Positions 5,673 through 12,632 of a stretch of DNA of 17,804 bases are shown one piece after another. The notes under the pieces are model-generated. The model worked only from the letters and a program-made list of their open reading frames with translations. It did not search any database and had not been told where the DNA came from. The position numbers were made by a program, and so were the translations under genes. The first letter of the stretch is position 1. Each line of letters starts with the position of its first letter. Origin of the DNA: Clostridiaceae bacterium AF10-41 (GTDB taxonomy: Bacteria; Bacillota; Clostridia; Clostridiales; Clostridiaceae); assembly GCA_027686065.1 (NCBI GenBank), contig JAQCTH010000052.1:9051-26854 (forward strand), written 5' to 3'.

Positions 5673-6157
5673 GTGAAATAAATGACTGGACTGAAAGTTG
5701 GATAAATGAAGTTAAAGAAACTGGGCAAGACTTAGCTCCAACAATTCCATATGAATTGAACGCAAAATATACATTAACTAATAATGTAAATATATTAAGT
5801 TTTTATATAGATTATTATCAATTTAGTGGTGGAGCACATGGAATTACAACTAGAAAATCTTATAATGTAGATATTAACTCAGGAAAGAAAATGGAATTAA
5901 AGGATTTATTTAAAATAGGGTATGATTATAAAAAAAATATAAATGAAGTAATACAAAAAGAAATAAATAAACATCCTGATTATTATTTTACTGGTAAAGA
6001 AGGATTCAATGGAATTAAAGATAATCAAAGTTTTTATATTAAAAATAATAACATAATAATATATTTTCCTTATTATGAGATAGCTCCTTATGTAGCAGGC
6101 ATGCCAGAGTTTGAAATACCTTATAATATACAAGAATTTAAAGAGAAAATTAGATAA
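5453..6157 (+). CDS. Secreted protein with DUF4163/DUF3298 (RsiV/PdaC-like) domains
   Basis: This 234-residue protein has an N-terminal hydrophobic segment (about 5-26), likely a signal peptide or anchor, then an extracytoplasmic part. Residues about 50-130 resemble DUF4163 (DVDIPQI, YYQFSGGAHG). Residues about 140-228 match DUF3298 (DINSGKKMELKDLF, QSFYIKNNNIIIYF, YEIAPYVAGMPEFEIP). These domains occur in the lysozyme-sensing anti-sigma factor RsiV and in the peptidoglycan deacetylase PdaC. Here there is neither a cytoplasmic anti-sigma segment nor a deacetylase domain, so only an envelope-located binding role can be suggested. GGAG at 5441-5444 is eight bases from the ATG. Its first 70 or so codons contain several DnaA-box-like sequences, including the tandem at 5502-5520 that encodes part of the signal peptide. 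It ends at a terminator shared with the convergent ATPase gene. Confidence 0.8.
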   Translation: MNKIYKALITTLILLEIVHTCPQALLINLNKDTVENPKLVDKIIKENLKFVNIDVDIPQIVGLINKNDEKVINSEINDWTESWINEVKETGQDLAPTIPYELNAKYTLTNNVNILSFYIDYYQFSGGAHGITTRKSYNVDINSGKKMELKDLFKIGYDYKKNINEVIQKEINKHPDYYFTGKEGFNGIKDNQSFYIKNNNIIIYFPYYEIAPYVAGMPEFEIPYNIQEFKEKIR

Positions 6158-6190
6158 AAAAACAGCTTGCACCAAGTACAAACTGTTTTT
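6158..6190. terminator. Bidirectional terminator between the DUF3298 gene and the ATPase gene
   Basis: AAAAACAG (6158-6165) pairs with CTGTTTTT (6183-6190). The stem continues with TTG/CAA (6167-6169 with 6179-6181) past one mismatch, and the loop is about 9 bases. An A run before and a T run after allow termination from both strands, as expected between convergent genes. Confidence 0.75.
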
Positions 6191-6207
6191 ATTAAGATTA
6201 ATTTTAG

Positions 6208-8871
6208 TTAAGCAACTTTTTCAACTTCTTCTTTTTCATGTGAAGAATTAATATCATTTTCTTTTTTACTTTTTATAACATCTAATATTACTTTAGCCAC
6301 TTGAATTATTAATGTTGGTATAAAAGCAAATAAGTATATATAGCCAATTTGTGAACTAGTTAAATCAGATACTTCAAATAATGTTTGAAGGAATGGTACA
6401 AATAGAACTAAGTTTAATAATAATACACCTACACCAAATGCCATCCAGCTAAATCTATTTGAGAATAAACCTATTGATAATATTGATTTATCTCCCCTGC
6501 AATTAAATCCATGGAATAATCTAGCTAAACAAAGTGTTGAGAAAGCCATTGTAGATGCTACAGCTTCATTAGTTTTTAGACCCATATAAAATGCGAATAA
6601 AGTAAATACAGCAATTATTAAACCTTCAATAGCAATTTCGGATATAAAATCTTTTGATAATATAGATGAATTTCTTGATCTAGGTTTATCCTTTAATAAA
6701 TCTTTCTTAGATTTTTCCATACCTATTGCAATTGCAGGCAAACTATCAGTTAATAAGTTTATAAATAGTAAATGTACTGCATGGAATGGCATTGGTAAAG
6801 CCATTACTGAAGTATATAATACTGATAATATACCAGAAGTATTACCTGATAATAAGAACTTAATAGAATTCTTTATATTTTTATAAATATTTCTACCATT
6901 AGCTACAGACTTAACTATTGTAGAAAAATTGTCATCTGTTAATATTACTGAAGCAGCATCTTTTGAAACCTCTGTTCCTGTAATACCCATTGCAATTCCG
7001 ATATCAGCTTGTTTAAGTGCAGGAGCATCATTAACTCCATCACCAGTCATAGCAACTATTTCATCTTTTTCTTGCCATGCTCTAACTATTCTTATCTTAT
7101 GTTCAGGAGAAACTCTAGCATAAACAGCTATGTTTTCTATGTTACTCTTTAATTCATCATCTGACATTTTATCAAGTTCTACACCTTCAATTGCCCTATC
7201 GCCATCTCTTAAGATTCCTATTTGCTTTGCAATAGCAGATGCAGTTATTTTATGATCTCCTGTAATCATAACTGGTTTTATTCCAGCTGTTATACAATCT
7301 TTAACTGCTTCAGCAGATTCTTCTCTAGGAGGATCTATCATTGAAATAAGACCTATAAATGTATAATTATTTTCATCTTCTAATGATAAGAATTCAGGAT
7401 TTGCAAATTCCTTATAAGCAAAAGCTAAAACTCTTAATCCACTTTGTGATAATTGTTTATTTGCATTTATTATATTTTGTTTATCTTCATATGTTATTTC
7501 TCGTACACCAGTAGAAGTTTTAATTTTTACAATTCTGTCTAGCAATACATCAAAAGCACCTTTAGTGAACATTAAGTTTTTACTATCAAACTTATGAAGA
7601 GTACTCATAAGTTTTCTATCAGAATCAAAAGGTAATTCACCTAATCTACCATATGATTTTCTTAAATTCAATTCATCTAAAGATAATTTATGTCCTAAAT
7701 TAACTAAAGCAACTTCTGTTGGATCGCCTATTTCAACCCCATTTTTAGATGTAGAATCATTACATAAAATTGAGCTGCTAATTAAATAATTTGCTAACTC
7801 ATCATTTAAATCTACTTCTTCACCATCTATTAATTTATTATCAAAATAAACTTTTTTTACAGTCATTTTATTTTGTGTCAATGTACCAGTTTTATCAGAA
7901 CAAATAACTGATACTGAACCTAAACCTTCAACAGCTCTAAGTTTTTTTACAATAGCATTTTCTTTAGCCATCTTTTGAGTTCCTAGGGCTAGTACAATTG
8001 TAACTATTGAGCTTAATGCTTCAGGAATAGCAGCAACAGCTAAAGCAACAGCAAACATAAGTGAATTTAAAATAGAATCTCCTCTATATAAACTTAATGC
8101 AAAAACAATAGCACAAACAACTAAAATTCCTATAGCTAATTTTTTACTGAAATCATCTAAACTAATTTGCAATGGTGTTTGCTTTTCTTGAGTTTCTTCC
8201 ATTAAGTGAGCAATTTTACCTATTTCAGTATTCATTCCTGTACCAGTAATTATAACTAATGCTCTACCATAAGTAACTAAAGATCCTGAGAAAACCATAT
8301 TTTTTTGATCACCTAAGGCAATTTCTTCTTCTTTAATTTCATCAATAAATTTATTAACACTTTCAGATTCACCAGTTAATGAACTTTCATTTACTTGAAG
8401 GGAGAAGTTTTCAATTATTCTACCATCAGCGGCAACCATATCGCCAGCCTCTAAAATTAATATATCTCCAGGCACAATTTCTTTAGATTGAATTTCAATC
8501 TTCTTTCCATTTCTATAAACTTTAGCAGATGGAGCAGATAGTGCTTTTAAACTATCTAATGATTGTTCTGCTTTAAAATGTTGAACTGTACCTAAAATTG
8601 CGTTAAGAATAATAACAGCAAAAATAACTAATGTACTTTCAACATTTCCAGTTGCCATAGAAATGATAGCTGCAATAATTAGTATTATTACAAGCAAATC
8701 CTTAAATTGAGTTAGAAAAACTTGCATAACAGTTTGTTTTTTCTTTTCAGTTAATTGATTATAACCGTATTTGTCCAAATTTTCTTTTACTTGATTTTCA
8801 CTTAAACCACTTTTAGAGACATTAAATTGCTTTAATACATCTTCATATGATTTTGAAAAAAATCTTTCCAT
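6208..8871 (-). CDS. P2-type cation-translocating ATPase, probable Mn2+/Ca2+ exporter
   Basis: This full-length 887-residue P-type ATPase pumps cations across the membrane using a phospho-aspartate intermediate. It has an N-terminal cation-ATPase domain, the actuator loop TGES (166-169), and PEAL in helix 4 (283-286). The phosphorylation site is DKTGTLT with Asp326, followed by GDPTEVAL (382-389), MITGDH (535-540) and the hinge TGDGVNDAP (609-617). Six C-terminal helices follow. Sequence type is P2A, the SERCA/bacterial Ca2+-ATPase group. Aligned to SERCA, the site II ligands remain (Glu284, Asn705, Asp709), whereas the site I glutamate of helix 5 is Gly680. This suggests one ion per cycle. 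The yybP-ykoY leader upstream indicates manganese control, so Mn2+ export, alone or with Ca2+, is the best guess. GGAGGAG (complement of 8877-8883) precedes the ATG. It appears monocistronic. Confidence 0.93.
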   Translation of the reverse strand: MERFFSKSYEDVLKQFNVSKSGLSENQVKENLDKYGYNQLTEKKKQTVMQVFLTQFKDLLVIILIIAAIISMATGNVESTLVIFAVIILNAILGTVQHFKAEQSLDSLKALSAPSAKVYRNGKKIEIQSKEIVPGDILILEAGDMVAADGRIIENFSLQVNESSLTGESESVNKFIDEIKEEEIALGDQKNMVFSGSLVTYGRALVIITGTGMNTEIGKIAHLMEETQEKQTPLQISLDDFSKKLAIGILVVCAIVFALSLYRGDSILNSLMFAVALAVAAIPEALSSIVTIVLALGTQKMAKENAIVKKLRAVEGLGSVSVICSDKTGTLTQNKMTVKKVYFDNKLIDGEEVDLNDELANYLISSSILCNDSTSKNGVEIGDPTEVALVNLGHKLSLDELNLRKSYGRLGELPFDSDRKLMSTLHKFDSKNLMFTKGAFDVLLDRIVKIKTSTGVREITYEDKQNIINANKQLSQSGLRVLAFAYKEFANPEFLSLEDENNYTFIGLISMIDPPREESAEAVKDCITAGIKPVMITGDHKITASAIAKQIGILRDGDRAIEGVELDKMSDDELKSNIENIAVYARVSPEHKIRIVRAWQEKDEIVAMTGDGVNDAPALKQADIGIAMGITGTEVSKDAASVILTDDNFSTIVKSVANGRNIYKNIKNSIKFLLSGNTSGILSVLYTSVMALPMPFHAVHLLFINLLTDSLPAIAIGMEKSKKDLLKDKPRSRNSSILSKDFISEIAIEGLIIAVFTLFAFYMGLKTNEAVASTMAFSTLCLARLFHGFNCRGDKSILSIGLFSNRFSWMAFGVGVLLLNLVLFVPFLQTLFEVSDLTSSQIGYIYLFAFIPTLIIQVAKVILDVIKSKKENDINSSHEKEEVEKVA

Positions 8872-8952
8872 AATAACTCCTCCAAACTATTTAATAGTAG
8901 TATTTTGTGTTTTAATTTTAAAAATTAACCTAGAAATATATGAGCCTATAAA

Positions 8953-9008
8953 CAAAAAGAGACTCTTAATACAATTTTCACTTTATGAAAAACTGTATTA
9001 AAAGTCTC
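8953..9008 (-). terminator. Riboswitch-controlled terminator upstream of the ATPase gene
   Basis: On the minus strand a long stem runs from GAGACT (complement of 9003-9008) through TTAATACA to the matching GTATTAAGAGTCTC (complement of 8959-8972), with few mismatches. It is followed by TTTTT (complement of 8954-8958). Its 5' arm shares the GAGACT segment with the 3' end of the yybP-ykoY aptamer, the classical arrangement for ligand-controlled readthrough. Confidence 0.87.
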
Positions 9009-9084
9009 GTAACCAAGATGGTATATAACACCAGACCGTTAAGGCCGCGAATGTTGACGTTATATTTTTTACTACTCCCTCTTA
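9003..9084 (-). promoter_or_regulatory. yybP-ykoY (Mn2+-sensing) riboswitch aptamer
   Basis: Read on the minus strand, the leader contains the yybP-ykoY signature in order: GAGGGAGTAG (complement of 9072-9081), GTCAACATTCGCGGCCTTAA, CGGTCTGGTG, then TTGGTTACGAGACT ending at 9003. This class binds Mn2+ at the junction of two docked helical legs and turns on Mn2+ exporters and P-type ATPases when manganese is high. With manganese bound, the aptamer's P1 (AAGAG with CTTTT) should withhold GAGACT from the terminator at 8953-9008 and allow ATPase expression. The family is recognised from the conserved blocks; the direction of control is inferred from the family. Confidence 0.92.
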
Positions 9085-9108
9085 ATGGAAATATTATATT
9101 ATAAAGTC

Positions 9109-9137
9109 ATTATAAAATTTTTATTTAAAAATGTCAA
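9109..9137 (-). promoter_or_regulatory. Consensus SigA promoter of the Mn2+ riboswitch/ATPase unit
   Basis: On the minus strand TTGACA (complement of 9132-9137) and TATAAT (complement of 9109-9114) are both perfect and are separated by 17 bp. Transcription would start near 9102, about 18 bases before the aptamer. Such a strong promoter fits control by termination rather than at initiation. Confidence 0.9.
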
Positions 9138-9245
9138 TATATAAATTTTAAGTAGATTTGAAAAGATTATAAATAAATATATTTTTTATATTTAAACTAA
9201 TTAGAGAGTAGAAAGAATCATTAGGTGAAATATTAAAGTGGAAGT

Positions 9246-10031
9246 TTATTTTGATAAATTCAAACTTTTTCTATATAACTTTGGTGTTAAATTATTTATT
9301 TTAAGAAAGTTTCTGTTAAAGGATCTAATACTTGAATATCCACATGTATAAGCTATATTTGTTATTGTTTCTTCAGTATTTTTTAGTAAATACATTGAAT
9401 AATTTATTCTATTTTCATTAATAAAATCTACAAAAGATATTCCAAGTGTATTATTAAGGTATTTAGATAAATAAGTATAGCTATATCCAAATTCCTTTGC
9501 AATATCTTGTAGTGAAATATCTTTGGTAAAGTTCTCTTGAATATAATTTAATGCTTTATGTAATAATTCATAGTCATTTTTATTATTTTCTATAATATTA
9601 GAATTTTTTAATACTTCAGAACAAATAAGATATAGGTAAGCCTTCATTTCAATTAAATTAGTTTTATTTTTAAATATATTATTTATAATTAAGCCTTTAA
9701 ATTCATAAGGTAAATTAAATATAGGGTTATCAATATATTTTTCATAAACCATATTATGAAAAGTTTTTATATATTCAGGAGAAAAAACACAGATATAAGA
9801 TTCAGAAGTATCTTCAGTAATAAAAGAATGCATTTCATATGGAAGAATTAAAATACATTGATTTTCTTTCACATCAAATATTTTATTGTTAAGGCTAACT
9901 TGAAGGCAGCCACTTTTTACATATATAAGTTCAAAGCTCCTATGTAAGTGCTTAGGAAAATTGAAGTTATAATTATGATAATTAGAAAAGTTATTATTTT
10001 CTCCAAAATGATGAGATTCATATGTTAACAT
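9246..10031 (-). CDS. AraC-family transcriptional regulator
   Basis: This 261-residue regulator has an N-terminal cupin-like sensor (about 20-80, including FPKHLHRSFELIYV and ILPYEMHSF) and a C-terminal AraC/XylS DNA-binding domain (about 155-256). The two helix-turn-helices lie near 173-193 (ISLQDIAKEFGYSYTYLSKY) and 222-243 (TITNIAYTCGYSSIRSFNRN), followed by the family's usual LTPKLYRK end. It probably senses a sugar and activates the divergent GH3 gene and perhaps the ABC operon at 12633. GGAGG (complement of 10038-10042) is six bases from the ATG, and a strong promoter lies at 10064-10092. I see no clear terminator after the stop; the gene ends about 110 bases before the ATPase promoter, on the same strand. 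The family is certain; the effector and targets are inferred from position. Confidence 0.92.
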   Translation of the reverse strand: MLTYESHHFGENNNFSNYHNYNFNFPKHLHRSFELIYVKSGCLQVSLNNKIFDVKENQCILILPYEMHSFITEDTSESYICVFSPEYIKTFHNMVYEKYIDNPIFNLPYEFKGLIINNIFKNKTNLIEMKAYLYLICSEVLKNSNIIENNKNDYELLHKALNYIQENFTKDISLQDIAKEFGYSYTYLSKYLNNTLGISFVDFINENRINYSMYLLKNTEETITNIAYTCGYSSIRSFNRNFLKINNLTPKLYRKSLNLSK

Positions 10032-10063
10032 AAAAATCCTCCAAACAATAATTTTTGTCTATA

Positions 10064-10092
10064 ATTATATATATCTTATCTACTTTAGTCAA
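10064..10092 (-). promoter_or_regulatory. SigA promoter of the araC-type gene
   Basis: On the minus strand TTGACT (complement of 10087-10092, 5 of 6) and TATAAT (complement of 10064-10069, perfect) are 17 bp apart. Transcription would start about 25 bases before the start codon of the regulator gene. Confidence 0.8.
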
Positions 10093-10241
10093 ATATCCAT
10101 ATCTTTAATCTATATTTAAAATATATAGTAATAAAAACTAATATAAATTAAGTATTGAGATTTCTATAGAAATAAAAAAATAAAAAAAGTGAATATTTTT
10201 TTAATAACACAAATATTGTCCATAAATATATAATTAATTTC

Positions 10242-10271
10242 TTGTTACTTTACTAATGTAATAGTTATCAT
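10242..10271 (+). promoter_or_regulatory. Probable promoter/operator of the GH3 gene
   Basis: TTGTTA (10242-10247) and TATCAT (10266-10271) form a weak promoter with an 18-bp spacer. The spacer holds TTTACTAATGTAATA followed by GTTAT (10249-10268). Nearly the same string recurs at 12577-12598 before the sugar ABC genes. A weak core plus a shared motif suggests activator control, plausibly by the divergent AraC-type regulator. Confidence 0.45.
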
Positions 10272-10320
10272 ATAGATATAAAAAATTAAATAGTAAATAT
10301 ATTGTAAGAGGATGATAAAT

Positions 10321-12450
10321 ATGAATAAAGGAAACAGAATGACTCATGAAGAGGCTTATACAAAAGCAAAAGAATTAGTATCAAAAATGACGTTACAAGA
10401 AAAGGCATCACAATTAACATATAATGCAGCTGCAATAGAACATCTAAATATTCCAAGATATAATTGGTGGAATGAAGGATTACATGGAGTTGCAAGAGCT
10501 GGTACAGCAACTATTTTCCCACAAGCTATTGGACTAGCTGCTATGTTTGACGATGAACTTTTAAAGAAAGTAGCAGAAACTGTAGCTTTAGAAGCACGTG
10601 CAAAGTATAATGAAAGCACAAAAAAAGATGACAGAGATATTTATAAGGGTATTACACTATGGTCTCCTAATATAAATATATTTAGAGATCCTAGATGGGG
10701 TCGTGGACATGAAACTTATGGAGAAGATCCATATTTAACATCAAGACTTGGAGTAGCATTTATAAATGGACTTCAAGGAGATGGAAAGTATTTAAAGACA
10801 GCTGCTTGTGCTAAACATTATGCTGTTCATAGTGGTCCAGAAGGCTTAAGACATGAATTTAATGCAGTTGTAAATCAAAAGGATTTATATGAAACATACC
10901 TACCAGCTTTTGAAGCTGCTGTAAAAGAAGCAGATGTTGAAACTGTAATGGGCGCATATAATCGTACTAATGGAGAACCTTGTTGTGGAAGTAAGACTTT
11001 ATTAAAGGACATATTAAGAGGAACGTGGAATTTCCAAGGACACGTTGTTTCAGATTGTTGGGCAATAGCAGATTTCCATTTATATCACAATGTAACAAGT
11101 ACAGCTACAGAATCAGCAGCATTAGCTATTAAAAATGGTTGTGATCTAAATTGTGGTAATATATATCTTCAAATGTTATTAGCATATAAAGAAGGTCTAG
11201 TTACAGAAGAGGACATAACAACAGCAGCAGAAAGATTAATAGCTACAAGAATTAGACTTGGAATGTTTGATGACAATTGTGAATTCAATGAAATACCATA
11301 TGAAGTAAATGACTGTGAAGAGCATAATGAACTTTCATTAGAAGTATCAAGAAAATCAATGGTATTACTTAAAAATAATGGTATTTTACCAATTGATAAG
11401 TCAAGTTTAAAATCTATTGCAGTTATAGGACCAAATGCAGATAGTCAAGTAATGCTTAAGGGTAATTATTCAGGAACAGCATCTAAGTACACAACTATTC
11501 TCGAAGGTATCCATGAAGCTATAAATAAAGGAACAAGAGTTTATTATTCAGAAGGATCTCATTTATATAAAGATAGAGTTGAGCATTTAGCACAAGCTAA
11601 TGATAGAATAGCTGAAGCAATTTCAGTAGCAGAAAGATCTGATGTTGTTGTATTATGCTTAGGTTTAGATTCAACAATTGAAGGAGAACAAGGAGATACA
11701 GGAAATAGTGATGCAGCAGGAGATAAGGAAAATCTAAATTTACCAGAATCTCAACAAGTATTACTTAGAAATGTATTAGCTACTAATAAGCCAGTTATAG
11801 TTGTTTTAGGCTCTGGAAGTGCTTTAACTCTTAATGGATTAGAAGATAAGTGTGCTGCAATATTACAAGCATGGTATCCAGGTAGTCATGGTGGAAGAGC
11901 TGTAGCAGAATTATTATTTGGTAACTATTCACCAAGTGGAAAGCTGCCAGTAACCTTCTATAAAAATACTGATGATCTTCCAGAATTCACTGATTATTCA
12001 ATGAAGGGAAGAACTTATAGATATTTTGAATCAGAGGCTTTATATCCATTTGGATATGGATTAACATATTCAAAGGTAGAATTAAGCAATTTAAATATAG
12101 AAGAAGTTAATAATGATTTTGAAACAATAAAAGTAAGTGTTGATATTAAGAATGTTGGTGACTATAATACTGATGAAGTAGTTCAATGCTACTTAAAAGA
12201 TCTAGAATCAAAATTTGCAGTATTAAACCATAGCTTAGTAGGATTTAATCGTATTTCTTTAGGAAAAGGGGAAAGTAAAACTGTAGAATTTGAATTAAGA
12301 AGAAGAGAATTTGAAGCTATAAATGATAATGGTGAAAGAATATTAGATAGCAAAAAATTCAAGCTATTTGTTGGTGTTTCCCAACCAGATAGAAGAAGTG
12401 TTGAACTTTGTGGATTAGCACCATTAGAAAAAGAAATAAATATAAAATAA
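10321..12450 (+). CDS. Glycoside hydrolase family 3, beta-xylosidase/beta-glucosidase type
   Basis: This 709-residue GH3 enzyme releases terminal beta-linked sugars by a retaining mechanism. The N-terminal barrel shows YNWWNEGLHGVAR (47-59), SPNINIFRDPRWGRG with GEDPYL, the KH pair (165-166) and the nucleophile Asp245 in VVSDCWAI. The alpha/beta sandwich carries the EGEQGD region that usually supplies the acid/base and binding residues, then LNLPESQQ and GSHGGRAVAELLFG. The C-terminal part has YPFGYGLTYS and a fibronectin III-like domain (about 600-700). YNWWNE and SDC resemble beta-xylosidase-type GH3 members, but specificity cannot be read here. There is no signal peptide, so it acts in the cytoplasm. 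An ATG at 10312 directly abuts AGAGG (10307-10311); the ATG at 10321, nine bases away, is preferred. It is followed by a weak terminator, so separate from the ABC genes. Confidence 0.93.
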   Translation: MNKGNRMTHEEAYTKAKELVSKMTLQEKASQLTYNAAAIEHLNIPRYNWWNEGLHGVARAGTATIFPQAIGLAAMFDDELLKKVAETVALEARAKYNESTKKDDRDIYKGITLWSPNINIFRDPRWGRGHETYGEDPYLTSRLGVAFINGLQGDGKYLKTAACAKHYAVHSGPEGLRHEFNAVVNQKDLYETYLPAFEAAVKEADVETVMGAYNRTNGEPCCGSKTLLKDILRGTWNFQGHVVSDCWAIADFHLYHNVTSTATESAALAIKNGCDLNCGNIYLQMLLAYKEGLVTEEDITTAAERLIATRIRLGMFDDNCEFNEIPYEVNDCEEHNELSLEVSRKSMVLLKNNGILPIDKSSLKSIAVIGPNADSQVMLKGNYSGTASKYTTILEGIHEAINKGTRVYYSEGSHLYKDRVEHLAQANDRIAEAISVAERSDVVVLCLGLDSTIEGEQGDTGNSDAAGDKENLNLPESQQVLLRNVLATNKPVIVVLGSGSALTLNGLEDKCAAILQAWYPGSHGGRAVAELLFGNYSPSGKLPVTFYKNTDDLPEFTDYSMKGRTYRYFESEALYPFGYGLTYSKVELSNLNIEEVNNDFETIKVSVDIKNVGDYNTDEVVQCYLKDLESKFAVLNHSLVGFNRISLGKGESKTVEFELRRREFEAINDNGERILDSKKFKLFVGVSQPDRRSVELCGLAPLEKEINIK

Positions 12451-12451
12451 C

Positions 12452-12480
12452 AAAGAGCTGCTTAGTCAGCTCTTTATTTA
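12452..12480 (+). terminator. Intrinsic terminator after the GH3 gene
   Basis: AAAGAGCTG (12452-12460) and CAGCTCTTT (12467-12475) form a perfect 9-bp stem with a 6-base loop. The T-rich tail (TTTATTTATTTTAT) is interrupted, so some readthrough into the ABC genes is possible. Confidence 0.72.
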
Positions 12481-12485
12481 TTTTA

Positions 12486-12513
12486 TAGGAATTTATAAAA
12501 ATATTAGCATGTA
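12486..12513 (+). repeat. Short AT-rich dispersed element, copy 2
   Basis: A 28-base segment beginning TAGGAA and ending CATGTA is almost identical to 32-58 (two substitutions, one extra T). As with that copy, it follows a terminator within about ten bases of the stem-loop tail. Confidence 0.4.
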
Positions 12514-12576
12514 AAGGTTTTTTAAGAGGTAAAAAAATCAAAGAATTAAGTAAAAATATAACATATTATCTATACA

Positions 12577-12612
12577 TTTAATAATGTAATATAGTTATTG
12601 AAAACGATTAAT
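12577..12612 (+). promoter_or_regulatory. Operator-like motif and CRE-like site before the sugar ABC operon
   Basis: TTTAATAATGTAATA, then TA and GTTAT (12577-12598), repeats the motif in the GH3 promoter, with one substitution and a two-base insertion. Immediately after it, TGAAAACGATTAAT (12599-12612) is close to the CcpA catabolite response element consensus TGWAARCGNTWNCW, missing the C near the end. No good -35/-10 pair is obvious, as expected for an activator-dependent promoter. Together these suggest substrate induction plus glucose repression. Confidence 0.45.
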
Positions 12613-12632
12613 GAAAGAGAGGGGATCATAAT

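Noticed and set aside
6929..7123. 64-codon plus-strand frame inside the ATPase gene
   Set aside because: It is antisense to the conserved hinge region of the ATPase, has no ribosome site and mirrors its codon pattern.
10312..10320. Earlier start codon for the GH3 gene at 10312
   Set aside because: AGAGG ends at 10311, directly against this ATG; the ATG at 10321 is properly spaced.
10286..10619. Minus-strand frames over the GH3 start region
   Set aside because: They overlap the conserved GH3 N-terminus and the GH3 leader and show no recognisable domain or ribosome site.
12514..12545. Possible extra terminator in the AT-rich stretch before the sugar ABC operon (TTTTTT and AAAAAAA blocks)
   Set aside because: The pairing is only a T run against an A run around a short loop, with no GC pairs, as is common by chance in this base composition.
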